DNA of 64,000 bases from Rotaria macrura (GCA_900239685.1 OENT01000065.1:124001-188000), one strand, 5' to 3'. Counted from the first letter of the stretch, positions 50,379 to 64,000 are shown. The notes: generated by a model not told the origin, from the sequence alone. Program-made: numbers and translations.

Positions 50379-53300
50379 GATTGAAGTATAAAATATACGA
50401 TTATCTATTATTGATGTACTATCAATTCGAACGATGTCATAGATAGATGAAATAGTCTACATAAAAAAAGAGAAACAACAGCTTGTTTTCATGCCTCGTT
50501 ATCTACTTCTTATAAAAATCAAACGATCGATCTGTCTTTTGGCATGCTCTATGGTGCTTTCCAAAAGCACAGTCTTTGTACATTCAATACTAGTTACAAT
50601 ATATTTCCATTAATAAAATCGATTAGCATGCTGATTCACCTTTATAAACAGCATGTCTATTATGTAGAATCAACGACTACAAGATAGCGACCTATGAAGC
50701 ATACGCTATTATATGAGTATAGCGTGCTGAGAAGCTTTCGTGTCTGATTGACAGCAGCTACGTTAGTAAAATGGTGCAATGAAGAAAAAAAAAAGAAAAG
50801 AGAAATCAACATTTACTAGATGAGGAAAGGTCCTATTTCTTGAGGATAAATGAAGAAGATAGTCATTATCTAGAATGGAATTCTACATTTTTTTTCACGA
50901 GTCAAAAATAAAATGGATTTAGTTATAAAGAAATGAGTCGTTTCTTCTTGTCTTTCTTTTGCTTTTCTCTTATCCTCAACGATTAGATTTCTTAGCTAAG
51001 ATCTTTAAAAATTCTCGTTCTAGAATATAAAGACGAGAATATAGCTCTCTTCAATATTCGAGTCAGGAGACTATATAGATGCATCAATCTAACGTCAAAC
51101 AAATGAAGTGCTTAGAGGACTACAATCTACTACGATATAAGCATTCTACATAGGAACTGATAAATCAAACAAGAAGAACTTCATACATCAATTTTTTAGA
51201 CGAAAAACGATGTTTATCCATTTTGGATTATGATAACATTAAAATAAAGCACGCATCTCGTTTGACAAATGTAGCATCGTTTAAAAGTATTAAAACAAAC
51301 CCTGAACCAAAATCTTATTGAATAAGAAGTGTTTTCTTCCATTCTAGTTGTCTGCATTGTTGAAAACATACTGCAAATATTCTTTTTTCTTCTCTGTGCA
51401 CTACAAGCATAACAATAAATACAACTCATTATCTCTCTATCTGGTGATGCCCTTCTATAGAAAACATCCATAAGAAACGAGCATAGAAATCTCTATATCC
51501 GCAAGGATCAACTGAAGATAAACAAATGATTTTCAAGTAAATAGGAATTGTTTAAGATCGATATCGACTGAATAACTGTGAATGTTCTAATTATTCAACA
51601 ATATATATATATATATAACTATTGCTCAGTATAGAAAAGAATCGCGAAAAGACCTGAACATTTTTATAATTTAGTGCAAAACTACTAGGATCGAGATCTC
51701 TGAACAATATGGTTTATTACTAATTGACATTTATTGTACCGTGTCAAAATATATTCTTCGTTATGAAAGAAGCAAAACAAAATAATTTCCGAACCTACAG
51801 AATATTTTCCGTTTCATCTGTCAATACTCAAGCCCAAACAAATCAATAGAATGACATGCGCCAGATAGCAATAGAGAAAAAAGGAACAGCATTGACAAGT
51901 GAATGTCTTCTGTGTAAGTCATGTTTTCTAGCTGTAGGGACAAATACCGCCTACATATAGGTGTCAACATGGTTGTGTGTATTTATACCCAGTACACTTG
52001 TTTGTTTTCTTACGGCTCTTATCTATGGATTGTTGTGTTTAGCTGTCGTTAATTATCTTCTTAGTATGATATCTATTCTATAATTATTGGTTTGAAAAAT
52101 AATACACTTTCAGAAGTACAATGAAAACAAGAGCTTATATATATTTATATATGTCAATAAAATCACTGAAACTGTTTTTCATATGCCATATGAATCTTCA
52201 TTGTTTATCAAAACACTAAACACATTGCGGAACTTTGAAGACAATAAACTCATGATCTGTAAAAGCTTGAAAGAATTTCTTATCTCTGCTATATGTTCTA
52301 CTCTTTGACATTAAGAATCCAGCTGTGGAGATGGTTTCAACATGAAACATAACGAATCAATATGCCTGACTTTTATCTTATACTCTGTTAACATTTATCA
52401 TTTTGTTCATGTCTGATATGAATTTGTAAAGAAAACAAGAGTCACGTTTTCTTTCGCTTTTATTCTCAACATAACTTTTGTATCTTGATAAGAATCATAA
52501 GCAGCAACGGCTAGTAACATCTCTCAAGTTTTGCATTACTTTGAAGTCTCATGTGATTTGAATCGATACGATTTTAATTAAGAAAAACAATATGTCAGAC
52601 TATTTAAAAAAGACCTATGACGTCTCGAATGGCTTAACTATATCAATATCCATAACAAGCGAGTCTGTCTCTTGATAATAAGTATCTGAAAGACATTCGT
52701 ACTGAGAAAATAAACTTTGCCTTTGTATGCATGACAGCTAGTCGTATGGTAATTTCTTTAAAAGAGTACGGATCTAGACGAATGAAGCTAGATTTTTTGC
52801 TATTTTCTTTTAGTTTTATTCAGAGCATATCTATTGTTCCTAAGTTATTTCAATTTATTCATTATTGTGTTGTTTCTATGGAACAAAAGAAAGGGTATAA
52901 AAATTTAATCCATTCAATCGTCTGTGATACATTCATAATATTTAAAAAAAGCAAAACAGCAGCTTCATTTTCATTGTTCTCTGATGCTCTATAACTTATT
53001 CTTATTCATTTACAAAAGAACAGCTAGTAAGATAAAAAAAAATGTCAATCTCAACTAAAACATTCTTATGAAAACACTTAATGGTGTTATTATGCATCTA
53101 GATAGATTTTCTATAAATCGACATTTACTTTATAGGAATATAGTTTAGGATACTTGCTACATAGCATTTTAAAATAACGATACATTCAAAGCTACATGTG
53201 TTGTTCGTCGCCGAATCTAACTGTTACTGACTACCGAGCGATAAAGAGACAAAAGAAAAAGAAATAATGTATTAATCTCATGCTGTTCTTTTATTCAAAT

Positions 53301-53550
53301 AAATCATTGATCAGTCTATTCACTATAACATAAATGAAAGGTCATAAATAACTAGACAAAAAAAAATATGAACATATCTATTGTAAGAACATTGAAAGAG
53401 GTTGTTTTTAATTATAGATAAAGAACTTTAGAAAAAAAATGTTTTCATTGAAAACAGAAACGAAAATATTAGTTGAAATCTTTATTTTTGTTTCAATATT
53501 CTTATTGCACTTGTAGAGTTTATGTCTTAATCTGATTTCTTACTGTTGTT
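50379..53550. other. Gene-poor stretch upstream of the GPCR
   Basis: No gene supported. Frames at 51214-51471 (-) and 52731-52994 (+) show no motif. The first kilobase would be the GPCR promoter or 5'-UTR region. Confidence 0.5.
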
Positions 53551-54412
53551 CGATCGGTACTATGTCAATTCATCGCCACTCGAGTCGTCGTGCATCCAAT
53601 ATGTTGCGTTCATTTCGTCGCGTGTTTTCTTTAATTGAATGTTTGTAACTGTGTTTTGTCTTATCAAAAAACTCACAATTAATTTTCGAGAAACTCTACA
53701 TCAACGTTTCTTTAGTAATAACTCATATATATTAGAGAAAAAATGATTTTTCTGATCTGTGTCAGATAGGGAGCTTGGAAAATATTTGTAATCAAAATTT
53801 ATTTAGATTTCGAAAAAAAAGGCGACATGGTTAGTTTAAGCAGTATTTCAGTAATAAACGGTTAATTAAATCTGAAATGAGCATAAAGGCCACTAACTTA
53901 CTGAGGACGTTACTAATCAAATCTTTAAATCAAATCATTCAATAATTTAAAGTAAAAATTATCAAGGGAAAGACAAAACCTATAGTTTTTTAGCTGAGCT
54001 ACATTTATATAATGAAAAATCTAATTAAAAAATTAAATATTATTTTTCTCTGTCAAAAAAGGGTTTGGTCCTGTTTCATCGACAAAATTATTTTCCTTTA
54101 TCACCGACAATTTATTCAAGAATAATTTAGACAAAAACATCTTCAGCAATATTTCTTCAGTGCAATCATGAAATCATAACTGAATAAAGTGTCGATGAAA
54201 CAGGAAGATACGTCAAAATAGAATTTACACAAATGAGTTAAATGTTAGAACGGTGAAGATAAACATGTCAACTAATTACATTTTTCTCTAATTGGGAAAA
54301 ACACAGACAGAGAGAGAGAGAGCAACGAAATTATATAGAATGTAGTGGATACGTAACGAGTTGATTGTGCGACGAATTGAGTGGCAACGAATTGAACGAT
54401 CACCGTTCGATC
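53551..54412. mobile_element. Degenerate inverted-repeat element containing a nested 16-bp inverted repeat
   Basis: The left arm, 53551-53610, aligns imperfectly with the reverse complement of 54351-54412. Shared islands are TCAATTC, GCCACTC and TCGTCG, in the same order and spacing. Within the element, TCCTGTTTCATCGACA (54069-54084) recurs as a perfect inverted copy at 54190-54205. There is no open frame. A (GA)n run lies at 54309-54322. Likely an old DNA transposon, perhaps with a smaller one nested in it. Confidence 0.5.
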
Positions 54413-55449
54413 TTGTGTATGAAAAAATGACTTCGATTGATATTCAAGTACTACCTATCAACTATCAAGATAGTCCTTATTAACTGTGTCATAAATAAAG
54501 ATGAGGATTATATTTTTACATGTAAAACATCAAGAGATATAATATTTTAGATGATGTATTAACTAAATTAATATAAGTGGAATAGTCCCTGTTTAGTATT
54601 TTTCTATTGTCGACGCACTGTCAACACATGTTATAGCATTTATAAAAAGCAAACTGCCTGACATGTTTGATTTTCAACAAACGTAGTAAAAATGATGAGA
54701 ATATGATGACGTTTTCTATAGGAAATTACGTGAAGTTTACATACGGGAAAAAGTAGAAAGTTCGATTTTCTATTACTAAAATGTTATGTAGTACACCTTC
54801 TAAAAGTTGATAATGGAATAGGATTACATACTTTGAGCAAAACAATGATTATTGATCAATTTCAAAAGTTTTCCTTCAGAAATTTTCATTGATTTTCTTA
54901 GAAATCAACGTTATTCAAATTATTATTTTCATTTTCCCAAAACTCGACTATGAAAATTCCACAGAACTTTTCGGATAGTGAAAATAGTTCGACTCTATGT
55001 CTCCTCAAACTTTCTATTTCTTCCTTTGTGTAAAATTCATGTGACCTTCAATAGCAAAATGTCGTAATATCAAGGGAACTAAGCAGATTCCTTGTATCCA
55101 AGACACGTTGGACCCAAGAGATACGTATGGGATATATAAGATAAAATTCGATGGAGCCAATGAAATACATGAGAGTAATACCGACTCAGCAGTGGTTAAG
55201 GTATTCTATTGATATCAATGAATTTGAATAGGAGTTTTTCCATATATGTTTACGCTGACAACATCCCTTTATGTGCTATGAGGAGTTAAGTGCAAAATAG
55301 TAAAGATATAGGATGCTTAATATTTGATTGTTCGTTTTTTCTAACGTTCATTCGATATTTGCACGACAGTTGACTGAGCCAGAAATAGTTTAGAACAGAA
55401 AGCCTAAACTTCAATTTGACTGCTTTAATATATATCATTCTATCATATT

Positions 55450-55545
55450 TTACCGAGGAGAAAAGGGGCCTCCAAGATTCCGGATACGAGGATTCGGAAG
55501 AAATCCTCGGATACCGGGATCGTCCATTTCCCCGTTGCGTAATAT
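55450..55545. repeat. GC-rich patch with an imperfect inverted repeat
   Basis: GATTCCGGATACGAGGAT is followed, after a short GGAA-type loop, by ATCCTCGGATACCGGGATC, whose reverse complement nearly matches the first arm. Base composition contrasts sharply with the surrounding A/T-rich DNA. No tRNA-like or other known RNA fold was recognised. Confidence 0.5.
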
Positions 55546-57431
55546 TCTCATAATTTTGACTACATTCGTTGACGATCAAGTATAGCTAAAAGTTTGATTT
55601 CTATGAGTACCACTCGATATATCGACATTAGAAAAATACTAAACAAGGACAATTGTACTCATATTGTTTTAGTAAACACGTCATTTACAAAGTCATATCT
55701 TTTGATGTGTTACATGAAAAAATATAATCCTCGTCTTTATTTATGTGACAGCTAATGAGTATTAGCTAGATAGATGAGAGGTAATACTTGAATATCAATC
55801 GAGGCTATTTTTCCGAAACGAGATCGAATAACACAATGAAATCAGATTAAGTCAAACAATCTATAAGTGCAATAAGGATATTAAAAAGAAATTAAGGTTT
55901 AAATCAGTCGATCTTCAAATGCGACGATCGCCTATGTTAATTAACTGAACGTATCTTAATGTCTCTATTGAAAGAAAAGATCCACAAGTATATACTGGAA
56001 TAAAATGACAATGTATCATGATTTCTCATTATTTACGAATGCTTCATACTTCTGAAATCAGATCTGTTTTCGAATCTTAATAACAAGACAAAGTTTAATG
56101 AATTTACCAAACTTCTAATATTATGCATATTAGGATATTTCCAATACAATTTACCTAAGAGCAAAGTAGATAGTATAAAATCCCAAAGCTTCAATTATGT
56201 ACATCATAAATATTCAAATCATCAGAAGAATCTAAACCATCTTTCCTTGAAGGAATGATGGCAGATAGGTTGGCGTTTGTCTAATGAAAGAAAAACTTTA
56301 AATATACATATACATATTTATCATTCATGGAAAAAAGGACTTATCTCATTTGATCTACACCATATAGTGATATTGCATGTTTGAAAAATCCGATTACTAT
56401 TTCTAATCTATCCTGTCGCATTTGCTTATCTTCATTAGCACAGTTTTCTCGTTTTAGTTTTCAGAATATTATGTCAGCTTATATGTCCTATTATTCATTA
56501 AGAATAGTGAGTTTCATATTTCGTCGTATAATTATAACATGACTTGGTCTCACTAAAGTTTAATGTTATTATTGTAAAAGATATTCAATTCTTTAAGGAA
56601 AAATGAATAGGATGCAATACAAAAGATACATATGTATATATATATATCTAATTTTGTTTTGCACATTTTCCAGTATTAATATTCTTGAGAAACATTACTA
56701 TTTCTATTCTTGAAAGACAATCGGCTATGTTCTTCTAGAAAATATGCTTGAAACAAATTCGAATCGTACCGTCTATGCAAGTTCTATTGTAGTATACAAA
56801 TATTGATTCAGACTAACGTTCACCTATCCATTGAAAGATTGTCTTACAGAGTCTATGGAGATAAGAATTTTTTAAAATCGTTTGATAGATTGTAGTGAAC
56901 ATGTATTATCAATGGTTCGATTTGAAATCTTCGAATCTATAGGATCTGAATTAAACGGACGCATTCTTTCTGTGAAAATAATGTCTAATTATATGATATC
57001 GGCTTTGTTTGACAATCACTAAATACAAATTATATTACCGTACAATCGATCATTTGTTTAAAACAAGTACATGAATTGAGTTTAGATAAAGATTTACAAA
57101 TGTGTTTTTCATTGCAAACCATTAGAAGAGTTGCAACATTCATATTCGATTTTTTTAGAAAATCAATCGAATTTCTTGCGACATATTCGAAAGTTTACTT
57201 ACTTTTCAGATATCATCAGTTAGATGATTAGTATCCTCTTTTTCGACAACTAAATCAGATAAGAGGAAAAGGTGCTTGCAAAAAGGTTGCTAATGTGTTT
57301 AAAAGTTTCTCTTAGCTCCACAACAAGATGATGTCTTTGAACTTTCTAGACGAAGGTTCATCTAACTATTCCTACGGTGAATACGATTTTCAGTTAGTCA
57401 ATATTAAAAGTACTAACATGATAAGAAAAAC

Positions 57432-57475
57432 TAAAATTATGTGTAACAAAAATTAAAATTATGTGTAACAAAAAT
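57432..57475. repeat. 22-bp tandem duplication
   Basis: Two adjacent copies of a 22-bp unit containing AAAATTATGTGTAACAAAAA. Probably replication slippage. Confidence 0.85.
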
Positions 57476-60400
57476 TATAATTTTCGTTTTGTAAATGAAA
57501 GTTGACTTTCTACATTCTTCTTACACGAAGATGAAAAACAAAAGCAAATGAAATAAAATTGTTTGTACAAAAAAAATGAATTAGACTAACATGAAAGTTG
57601 GAAACCTACGATGATACTTTCTTGTTATTTCACAGTGGATGATTTATATCTAATACAATGAAAGCATGGAACAGGGGGGCATGCAGAATCTCTAGTTACT
57701 GATTAGCAGTCAAAGTCATGTATTGTGTTACTTACGCTTTATTGCTCTAGTTTATGTGCTCATTTAGAGTTCAAAAAGTAGAAAACAATCATTTTCCTAT
57801 GTTACTGCTACTCGATACTTTTCATTTAACAACACAATTGATTACATTCTTACTATAAATTCGAGTGTATCTACTAAAGATGCAAAAAGAATATTTTTCT
57901 TTGACTCAATTCTGGAACATTATTGCATCATATAAGAATACTTTTCCTATCAGTCTGTCTACTTACAGAATATGATATCATCTCACATCTGTCATATATA
58001 TTTAGTTTTCTAAGAAAAACGCATGACTTCAATGTGACAAGAGGATATGTTGATTCAGCATCCATCGTTATGCATGTCCATATGTCTGATCTGTATTACT
58101 TGGCATCCTTTTGTGTTTTCTGTCGCTTCGTTAATCAACTAGAAATTTTCTTTTAAAAATATGTTGGATGACATTTTTTTTTGACGAGAGTTGATTGCAT
58201 ATTTATCTTGACAATATAAGAGAACCATTATCAAAATAGCATTAAAACAACTAAAGAACACTTCACTTGTTCAGATTTTTAAAAGCAATTTCTTTTGATA
58301 TTAATTTCTACGCATATGAAATGATTTATTGAAGAGTAAAATCAGATGAGATAAAACTATTCATATTATCGAAAAAAAAATCTTAACTACCTGGTGATTT
58401 ACAACAAAGTTCAATTTTCTAATCAAAAGATTTTGTCGTTATTCAAAAGAAATAGGAAATATACAACAGATTAAAAATTCTGATTAGTTTCACAATCTTT
58501 CTAAAAGAACTATTGAATCGTAAACTAACAATTACATATCGCTTCATACGAATTCACTATTGTGTTGAGATCAAAGAAAAATCAAAATTTTTTAATTTAC
58601 TTTCATAAAAGAGAGGTCATCTTCATGCCCTTAAAATAACACCATCTCATCATTTACAGAAATTACTTGATTGCGGACTACTGCTAAAACACAGGTATCT
58701 AATGCATCGATGATGAAAAATATTAGTTCTATTAAAATGTAGAACAATACATGAAACGTCTATCCTATAAAATCTTTGATCCAATCCAAAAAGAAGCAAT
58801 AGGATAGGAACCGTACAATCGGGCAGACTTAAAAAATTCTATGTGTATCAGCATTGCTAATTGTATAACTGTAGAAATCTATTTTTGTAACGAGGCCCTA
58901 TTGTGTACTGAAAAATTTTATACGTGTCTTATTTAATACATGGAAATAGAGTAAATCCAGCATAATTCCTCATTTTTGTAACTACGTAGAAAAAGAACAT
59001 TGCAGCGGAATAAGTGAAAATATTTGACTCTCATTCTTCTTTAAAAATCTTTACACTGAAGTAATACAACAATAGTCATTGTTTTCTTCTTGTTTGATCC
59101 CAGAATCATTCTCATCGTATTTAAATATGAGAACATTATGATTTCTATTTCATGCGGTTTACCTATCTTCTTTGAGGAACAATGGCGTGTTTAAGTTGAG
59201 AGGCAAAGATTGTCGATTCCCCCACTCTCTCCCGCCCACTTTATTACAGTTCTTACCAATTAGCTTTAAATCTTGTTGAGTATTATATTTGATTAGGAAT
59301 GCGTGAGTTTCATATCTCAGTGGCACGACTAACTTCTCTAAGAAGCTTATATTTTTAAATACTGTATCTATTTGAACGATGTGCAAAATGAATTGCTTAG
59401 ATTCTTATAGTTCCTAATTATTTTTGTTTCATAAAAATTGTCGACGCATTCAATTATACTTATCATATAGGCTGAAGCCCTTTTACCATCATAATGCTGT
59501 TATTTTTTTAAACGAAGTATACACCTCATCTTCAGCTTACAGCACGTATTGAGGTTATGTCAGAAAGGTTTTTCTTCAGCTTTGCTAGAGATTTTTCTCA
59601 TTAACTAAAAAATTATGTTATATCTTTGAAAAAATATCGTGTGCCAAAATAGAGAAGATAATGAAACTGCATGCAATGACCTATCTATTGAATATTCAAA
59701 TGAAACTAATTTTACTTATTCTAATTTTATTATAGACGCGATGACGAACATACCTGAACGATACGTATGAAGCGTTGTTTTGTTTTCTCGACGTATTCAT
59801 CGATATATTGAATTCGTAGAGCTTGTACTATACAAGTTAAAAACATGCTTTCGCTTTCATTCAGTAGTCTCGCAAATTTAACACATCAAAGTTTTATAAT
59901 AACGGTCAATCTTTTATGTAGGTTACAATTGATACATCTTGTAGAATAAGACTTTGCTATTCATACAAGAATTTTAATTACACGTCAAACTGTACCTCTA
60001 AACTATTCACATGCAAGCTCTGATTCATATATGAAATCACATTTATTAATGTGAATATTAAAAATAATACAATGATGTATAAGACATGTAACATAGACAC
60101 GTTCGACATAGTCTACGATATGTCTGAAACTTTGTAATACAATATGTAAACTCAAATCAAGATTTCTAGGACATGTGGACTACAAGGAAATGTCTTTCGG
60201 ATATTCAGCAAGCATACACTTAAAAATAGGCGATGTATCATCTTGAAATTCTCTCTCATCTTTAATATCAAACGAATCTATACAATCATAATCGATTCGA
60301 AAATACCACGCTAAACTCGAATATGTGGTAAAATTTACGTCTCTTGCACTTATCATCCTTTATCGGAAGAAAAATCGATGAACAAGCTTAGTCGTTAGAA

Positions 60401-63243
60401 AAATTCTGAAAATTATAAGAATCATCATCTACGTACCTTCAGAAGTATTTTTTACATAATATTTATAATAGAAATACAACCTAATTCAAAAACAAGCATT
60501 GCCTAGAAATGCTTATTTATTGAATAAAGAAAAACAAACTTGAAATATGATCTAATCTAATTGACGATTTGTACATGACACATTCGGCAGACATCAATCG
60601 AGAATAAAAAATCTGCGAAAACCATACGATGCTTCTTCTGAAAAAATCATACCTGTCCCAAGTAAAACTGATGCTAAAGAGTTAATTACATTTTCGAGAA
60701 AAAAATTGATGCATCTCACAAATTTTTCTAATGTTTGTGTTAGAATCTTACTTATAGTTATTCTCTCATGAATACACCCCCAGTGTGGATTAATCTGACA
60801 GTAGAGAACTTTTTCTTTTGGAGAGTCAAACACGGCATAATACTGATTGAATTAGTCCGTCGAGTTTCAGCATAATCATAGACATCATATTATATCCACA
60901 TTTCTATGCTTTATAAATAGGTCTTGTCGCTCATAATTCTACGGAAACAATGACAGACATATCGATTACTAATTGTAATATATTGATAATCGGATATACC
61001 ATATATGTATATTTTCTTAAAAGAAACAAGACAAGAAGGAATTCATTATGGTAGACTTAAGTTCATTACAGTTGTTTACGTTTGTATTCTGCATGTCGTA
61101 AAAAGTTTCTTACATCTTGATAATATATGCAATAATGAAGCAAACAAATGAATCATTTGAAATAGACCAATAACGAAATCAATCCAGTAAATAATAAATA
61201 ACTTTCATTTAAATTTATAAAAACTAGAAAAATGTAAATTTTATTAAGTATCTGTTTCAACGATGTTTTTATATGTTTCTAATATATCTTATGATTTATT
61301 CGAAAAAAAGAATCAAAGGATCAAGCTTACATTTTAATCTGTTACCGAAACTTAATTCAATAAGGTTTTGTTTCACACATCAAGAATTAAAAATTATTGT
61401 AATCAGCAGATAATAAATAAAGAATAGTATTTCTCCGATTGTGATGAGCTTATTTTCAAGTTTGTTTTTGTGATAACTATTGTTTACGATTCGCATTGCT
61501 AAACAAAATCAAATAGAAGAAGAAAGCTCATATAATAGGAAGCAATCATTTCTTACATCGAAATAATAGTGAAGAGAAAAGATTTCAAAAGAAAATGAGT
61601 ATTGATGAACGAAAGACGACAACATTTGATAACTAATGTTTACAAATTACTATCTATATGTATTGCCGAAATTATAGATAGCATGCACCACAGGAAGAGC
61701 ATCTATATTTATGTAAATAGAAAATGCACGATGATGTTTATAATTGTCGATCGTAATAATGATTACTTATGCACGTTACAGTTAATTATAAGATTGGTAC
61801 ATGATTGTCGTATGACAATGAATGTCGAAAAAAATATCACCGAGTTTTTTGTTTTGTTTTCTAATTGTTCAATCCGAATAATACCTGTTCAAATTAATTA
61901 ATTTAACTTGTAAATTAACTGTTGCAAGTCAAGAAAAGATCAATGACGAGACATAATAAGACAAGTGTAGATCTCTTGTCTATTTTGTTTTTATTAATTT
62001 TAAATTGTGCCGGCTAATTGTAACAATAAAATACATTCGATTTATTCAGTTTTACTTTTATCAAATTAGCACACCATTGAATTCAAAGATGCAAGAAGTA
62101 GATACGTGTCTATGATATGACATCACAACTTTGTTTCCAAGCAATTTTTAATAAATTCTAATGTCAGTTGAACATCATTATAATTCGAATTTTTATTATT
62201 TTATTATTCTTAGCTGATCATGACGATGTGTTCCATTTGAAATGTAGAACTATTCGTATCAAATATCTAATCTAAGTAGTTTTAATACATCTCAAATCAT
62301 CAGACACGTTTGTATGAATTTAAATCTATCGTTTTAGTCGAAATATTCATACTAGCATGTTGATATTAATATTGTGATAATTATATTTAGCTCGAGGAAT
62401 CGTATCATCGACATATATAATCGATGTGTAGATGACATCTCATGGCATTATATTTTGTCGATGCTATTAACAACACATAAAAATAGACCATGTTTTTTTA
62501 TTTGCGTACTACACACCATAGCAGGAATAGAGACATGACATTTAGTGGGCGTCAACTATGGAAGATAAGAATTCATAAAAATATATGATGTCGTTTGAAA
62601 ACGAAAATCACAGGAAATACTAATTTTTATTGAACATGCCATGACTGCGTAAAAGTAAAAATTTGTTAGTTCACCTGTTTGACCTATTCTATACAGTAGT
62701 CGATATATATTTGTTCATTCAATTAATATGCTTGATAATAAAAATTCATAATTTTCATAAATGGAATCGTACAGACATGAATAGTATTTATTGAAACTAA
62801 ATTAATTATCTTGTACTTTTAACACAAAATTGTAAACTAATGAGGTTTGTTAACTTGATGACACAATGAGTACATAAAACTATCGATAGAATTTTCAACA
62901 ATCAACTTTCTAACTATCAGTCGACTTTTTATTGACTATGTAGAATGACCACTGAACAATGCATAAGTCAAAATTAGAAGAATCAATTGATAAAATTCTA
63001 TTGCTACTACGATGGTAAACATAGTCGTATAATGTTAATTCTTATGAATTTACGATAATAAACAATATTTCTAAATAGAAAGGAAGTTTTTAAAGACTAG
63101 AAAATTTTTCATGATTATTTTATTTTAATCAATTGTACCGATTCTAGAATCATAAAATGAACTTTTTCTTTACGGCTTTTATTTTAAGACAAAACATAAA
63201 TATATATTGTTCAATTTTGATTGATCAATGATGACAAAGTACT

Positions 63244-63589
63244 TCAAACACCATCTCGTTTTTCAAATAAAAGATTCCCATTTTGACCAATAATTGGTCG
63301 AAGACTGGCTTTTTTGTATAGAATATGAGGATGATAACGCAATGAAGCACGTCGAAATTCTTGATGATGAAGACGATGATGTTGAGTTGGTAATGTTTCA
63401 TAAAGATCATCACCGAGATCAATATCACTCATCTCATAATTGTTGCTCATACATTTTGTCGATTGAATTTGACAAAATATGAAAACTAAAATAAGAAAAC
63501 AACATCAGTTATGGGAAAAAAAAAGAAATCCATTGAATCTTACGTGTAAATACTAAAAGACATTTGATTAAATTTGACATGGAAACCAT
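63244..63589 (-). CDS. Putative neuropeptide precursor (95 aa, secreted)
   Basis: Two exons, 63589-63544 and 63485-63244, joined through a 58-nt GT-AG intron in frame. Residues 1 to about 25 form a signal peptide (hydrophobic core IKCLLVFTLFIFCQI). An acidic then His-rich spacer follows (about 28-59). From residue 60 the layout is RR, ASLRYHPHILY (62-72), KK, ASLRPIIGQNGNLLFE (75-90), KR, DGV and stop. Two peptides sharing the start ASLR and bounded by dibasic sites are the classic form of a neuropeptide prohormone cut by prohormone convertases. Neither ends in Gly, so no amidation is predicted. No known peptide family was recognised. An alternative is a small secreted protein with chance basic pairs. 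Met1 is chosen over Met4, but both keep the signal peptide. Confidence 0.75.
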
Positions 63590-64000
63590 GGTAGTATTGC
63601 TATTTTTTGTCGATGAATTTGTATAGCTAAAAGTATACAACTATTGATTATATGATTCTTTGGTTTTTCTTTGACCCAACTGTGCATACAACTATTGCAA
63701 CGGTAGATATATAGCTATTGTTTTTTCCCAAAACGCAAGAAGAAAAAAAAAGAGAGAAAAAAGGCAAACCGATAGATGAACATAGCTAGTCGAACGGAAA
63801 GGGCGTGAATAAAATTCTTGGAATAGATATTATGAAAAAAGAAGCCTATGCAATCGACAAGCTAAAAAATAAGACATTCATTGATTATAATAGTTAGGTT
63901 GTTGTTTAATTTCCATAATTATACTATGGGTGTTGTTTTCTCTTTATCTTCTGTCTTTTTAATGATTACATCTATGTGATTAGGATATGGCTCATTAGTA
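63590..64000. other. 5' flank of the precursor gene
   Basis: Expected promoter or upstream region. An A-rich tract lies at 63739-63765. No other gene seen before the window end. Confidence 0.4.

Larger units (their letters stand above)
54413..63243. other. Gene desert (8.8 kb)
   Basis: No supported gene or RNA. Frames at 55286-55579, 57923-58156, 59159-59386, 60594-60833 and 61602-61901 have no recognised motif or splice context. Contains a GC-rich inverted repeat near 55.5 kb, a small tandem duplication near 57.45 kb and a TA run at 56637-56648. Confidence 0.5.

Noticed and set aside
55286..55579. 97-codon minus frame
   Set aside because: Open largely because it crosses the GC-rich hairpin; no domain, signal peptide or splice context.
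63225..63428. Alternative 67-codon minus frame over the peptide precursor
   Set aside because: The other phase joins an upstream signal-peptide exon and preserves the paired basic sites; this one is hydrophobic and featureless.

Overview
The window is AT-rich animal nuclear DNA. Its genes are small and multi-exonic with mostly 50-100 nt GT-AG introns, it carries spliceosomal U2 snRNA genes, and the recognisable proteins are metazoan or pan-eukaryotic: GRIPAP1/GRASP-1, DCP1, FIT2, TRIAP1, GILT and a peptide GPCR. The gene style, a DUF4419 protein, and splice acceptors sitting just upstream of start codons fit a bdelloid rotifer. That assignment is an inference, at roughly 70 percent confidence. 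No prokaryotic or organellar features, CRISPR arrays or tRNA genes were seen.

Layout. The left edge holds the 5' end of a minus-strand gene. A 347-bp fold-back MITE (1621-1967) is followed by two U2 snRNA genes in direct repeat, 3,052 bp apart, identical over 409 bp including the promoter. At 8.0-9.9 kb an EF-hand gene (+) converges on a GILT-like thiol reductase gene (-). From 28.06 down to 11.23 kb three minus-strand genes lie head to tail: TRIAP1, an unrecognised Ser/Arg-rich low-complexity protein, and a complete 22-exon GRIPAP1 ortholog. Each has a splice-acceptor-like sequence just upstream of its start, so the three could form a trans-spliced operon. GRIPAP1 intron 3 contains an intact gene on the opposite strand for an unrecognised single-pass membrane protein, and intron 8 contains a Tc1/mariner-like insertion.

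At 30.6-35.8 kb a FIT2 gene (-) and a 10-exon DCP1 gene (+) diverge from a 264-bp intergenic region. A 3-exon DUF4419 gene lies at 38.6-39.8 kb and a 6-exon rhodopsin-class peptide GPCR at 48.7-50.4 kb. The remaining stretches, 40-48.7 kb and 50.4-63.2 kb, are gene-poor and hold degenerate inverted-repeat elements. At the right edge a two-exon gene encodes a 95-residue secreted protein laid out like a neuropeptide precursor, with two related peptides between dibasic sites.

Exons were assembled by eye from splice consensus, reading-frame continuity and remembered family sequences. No transcript data or database search was used.
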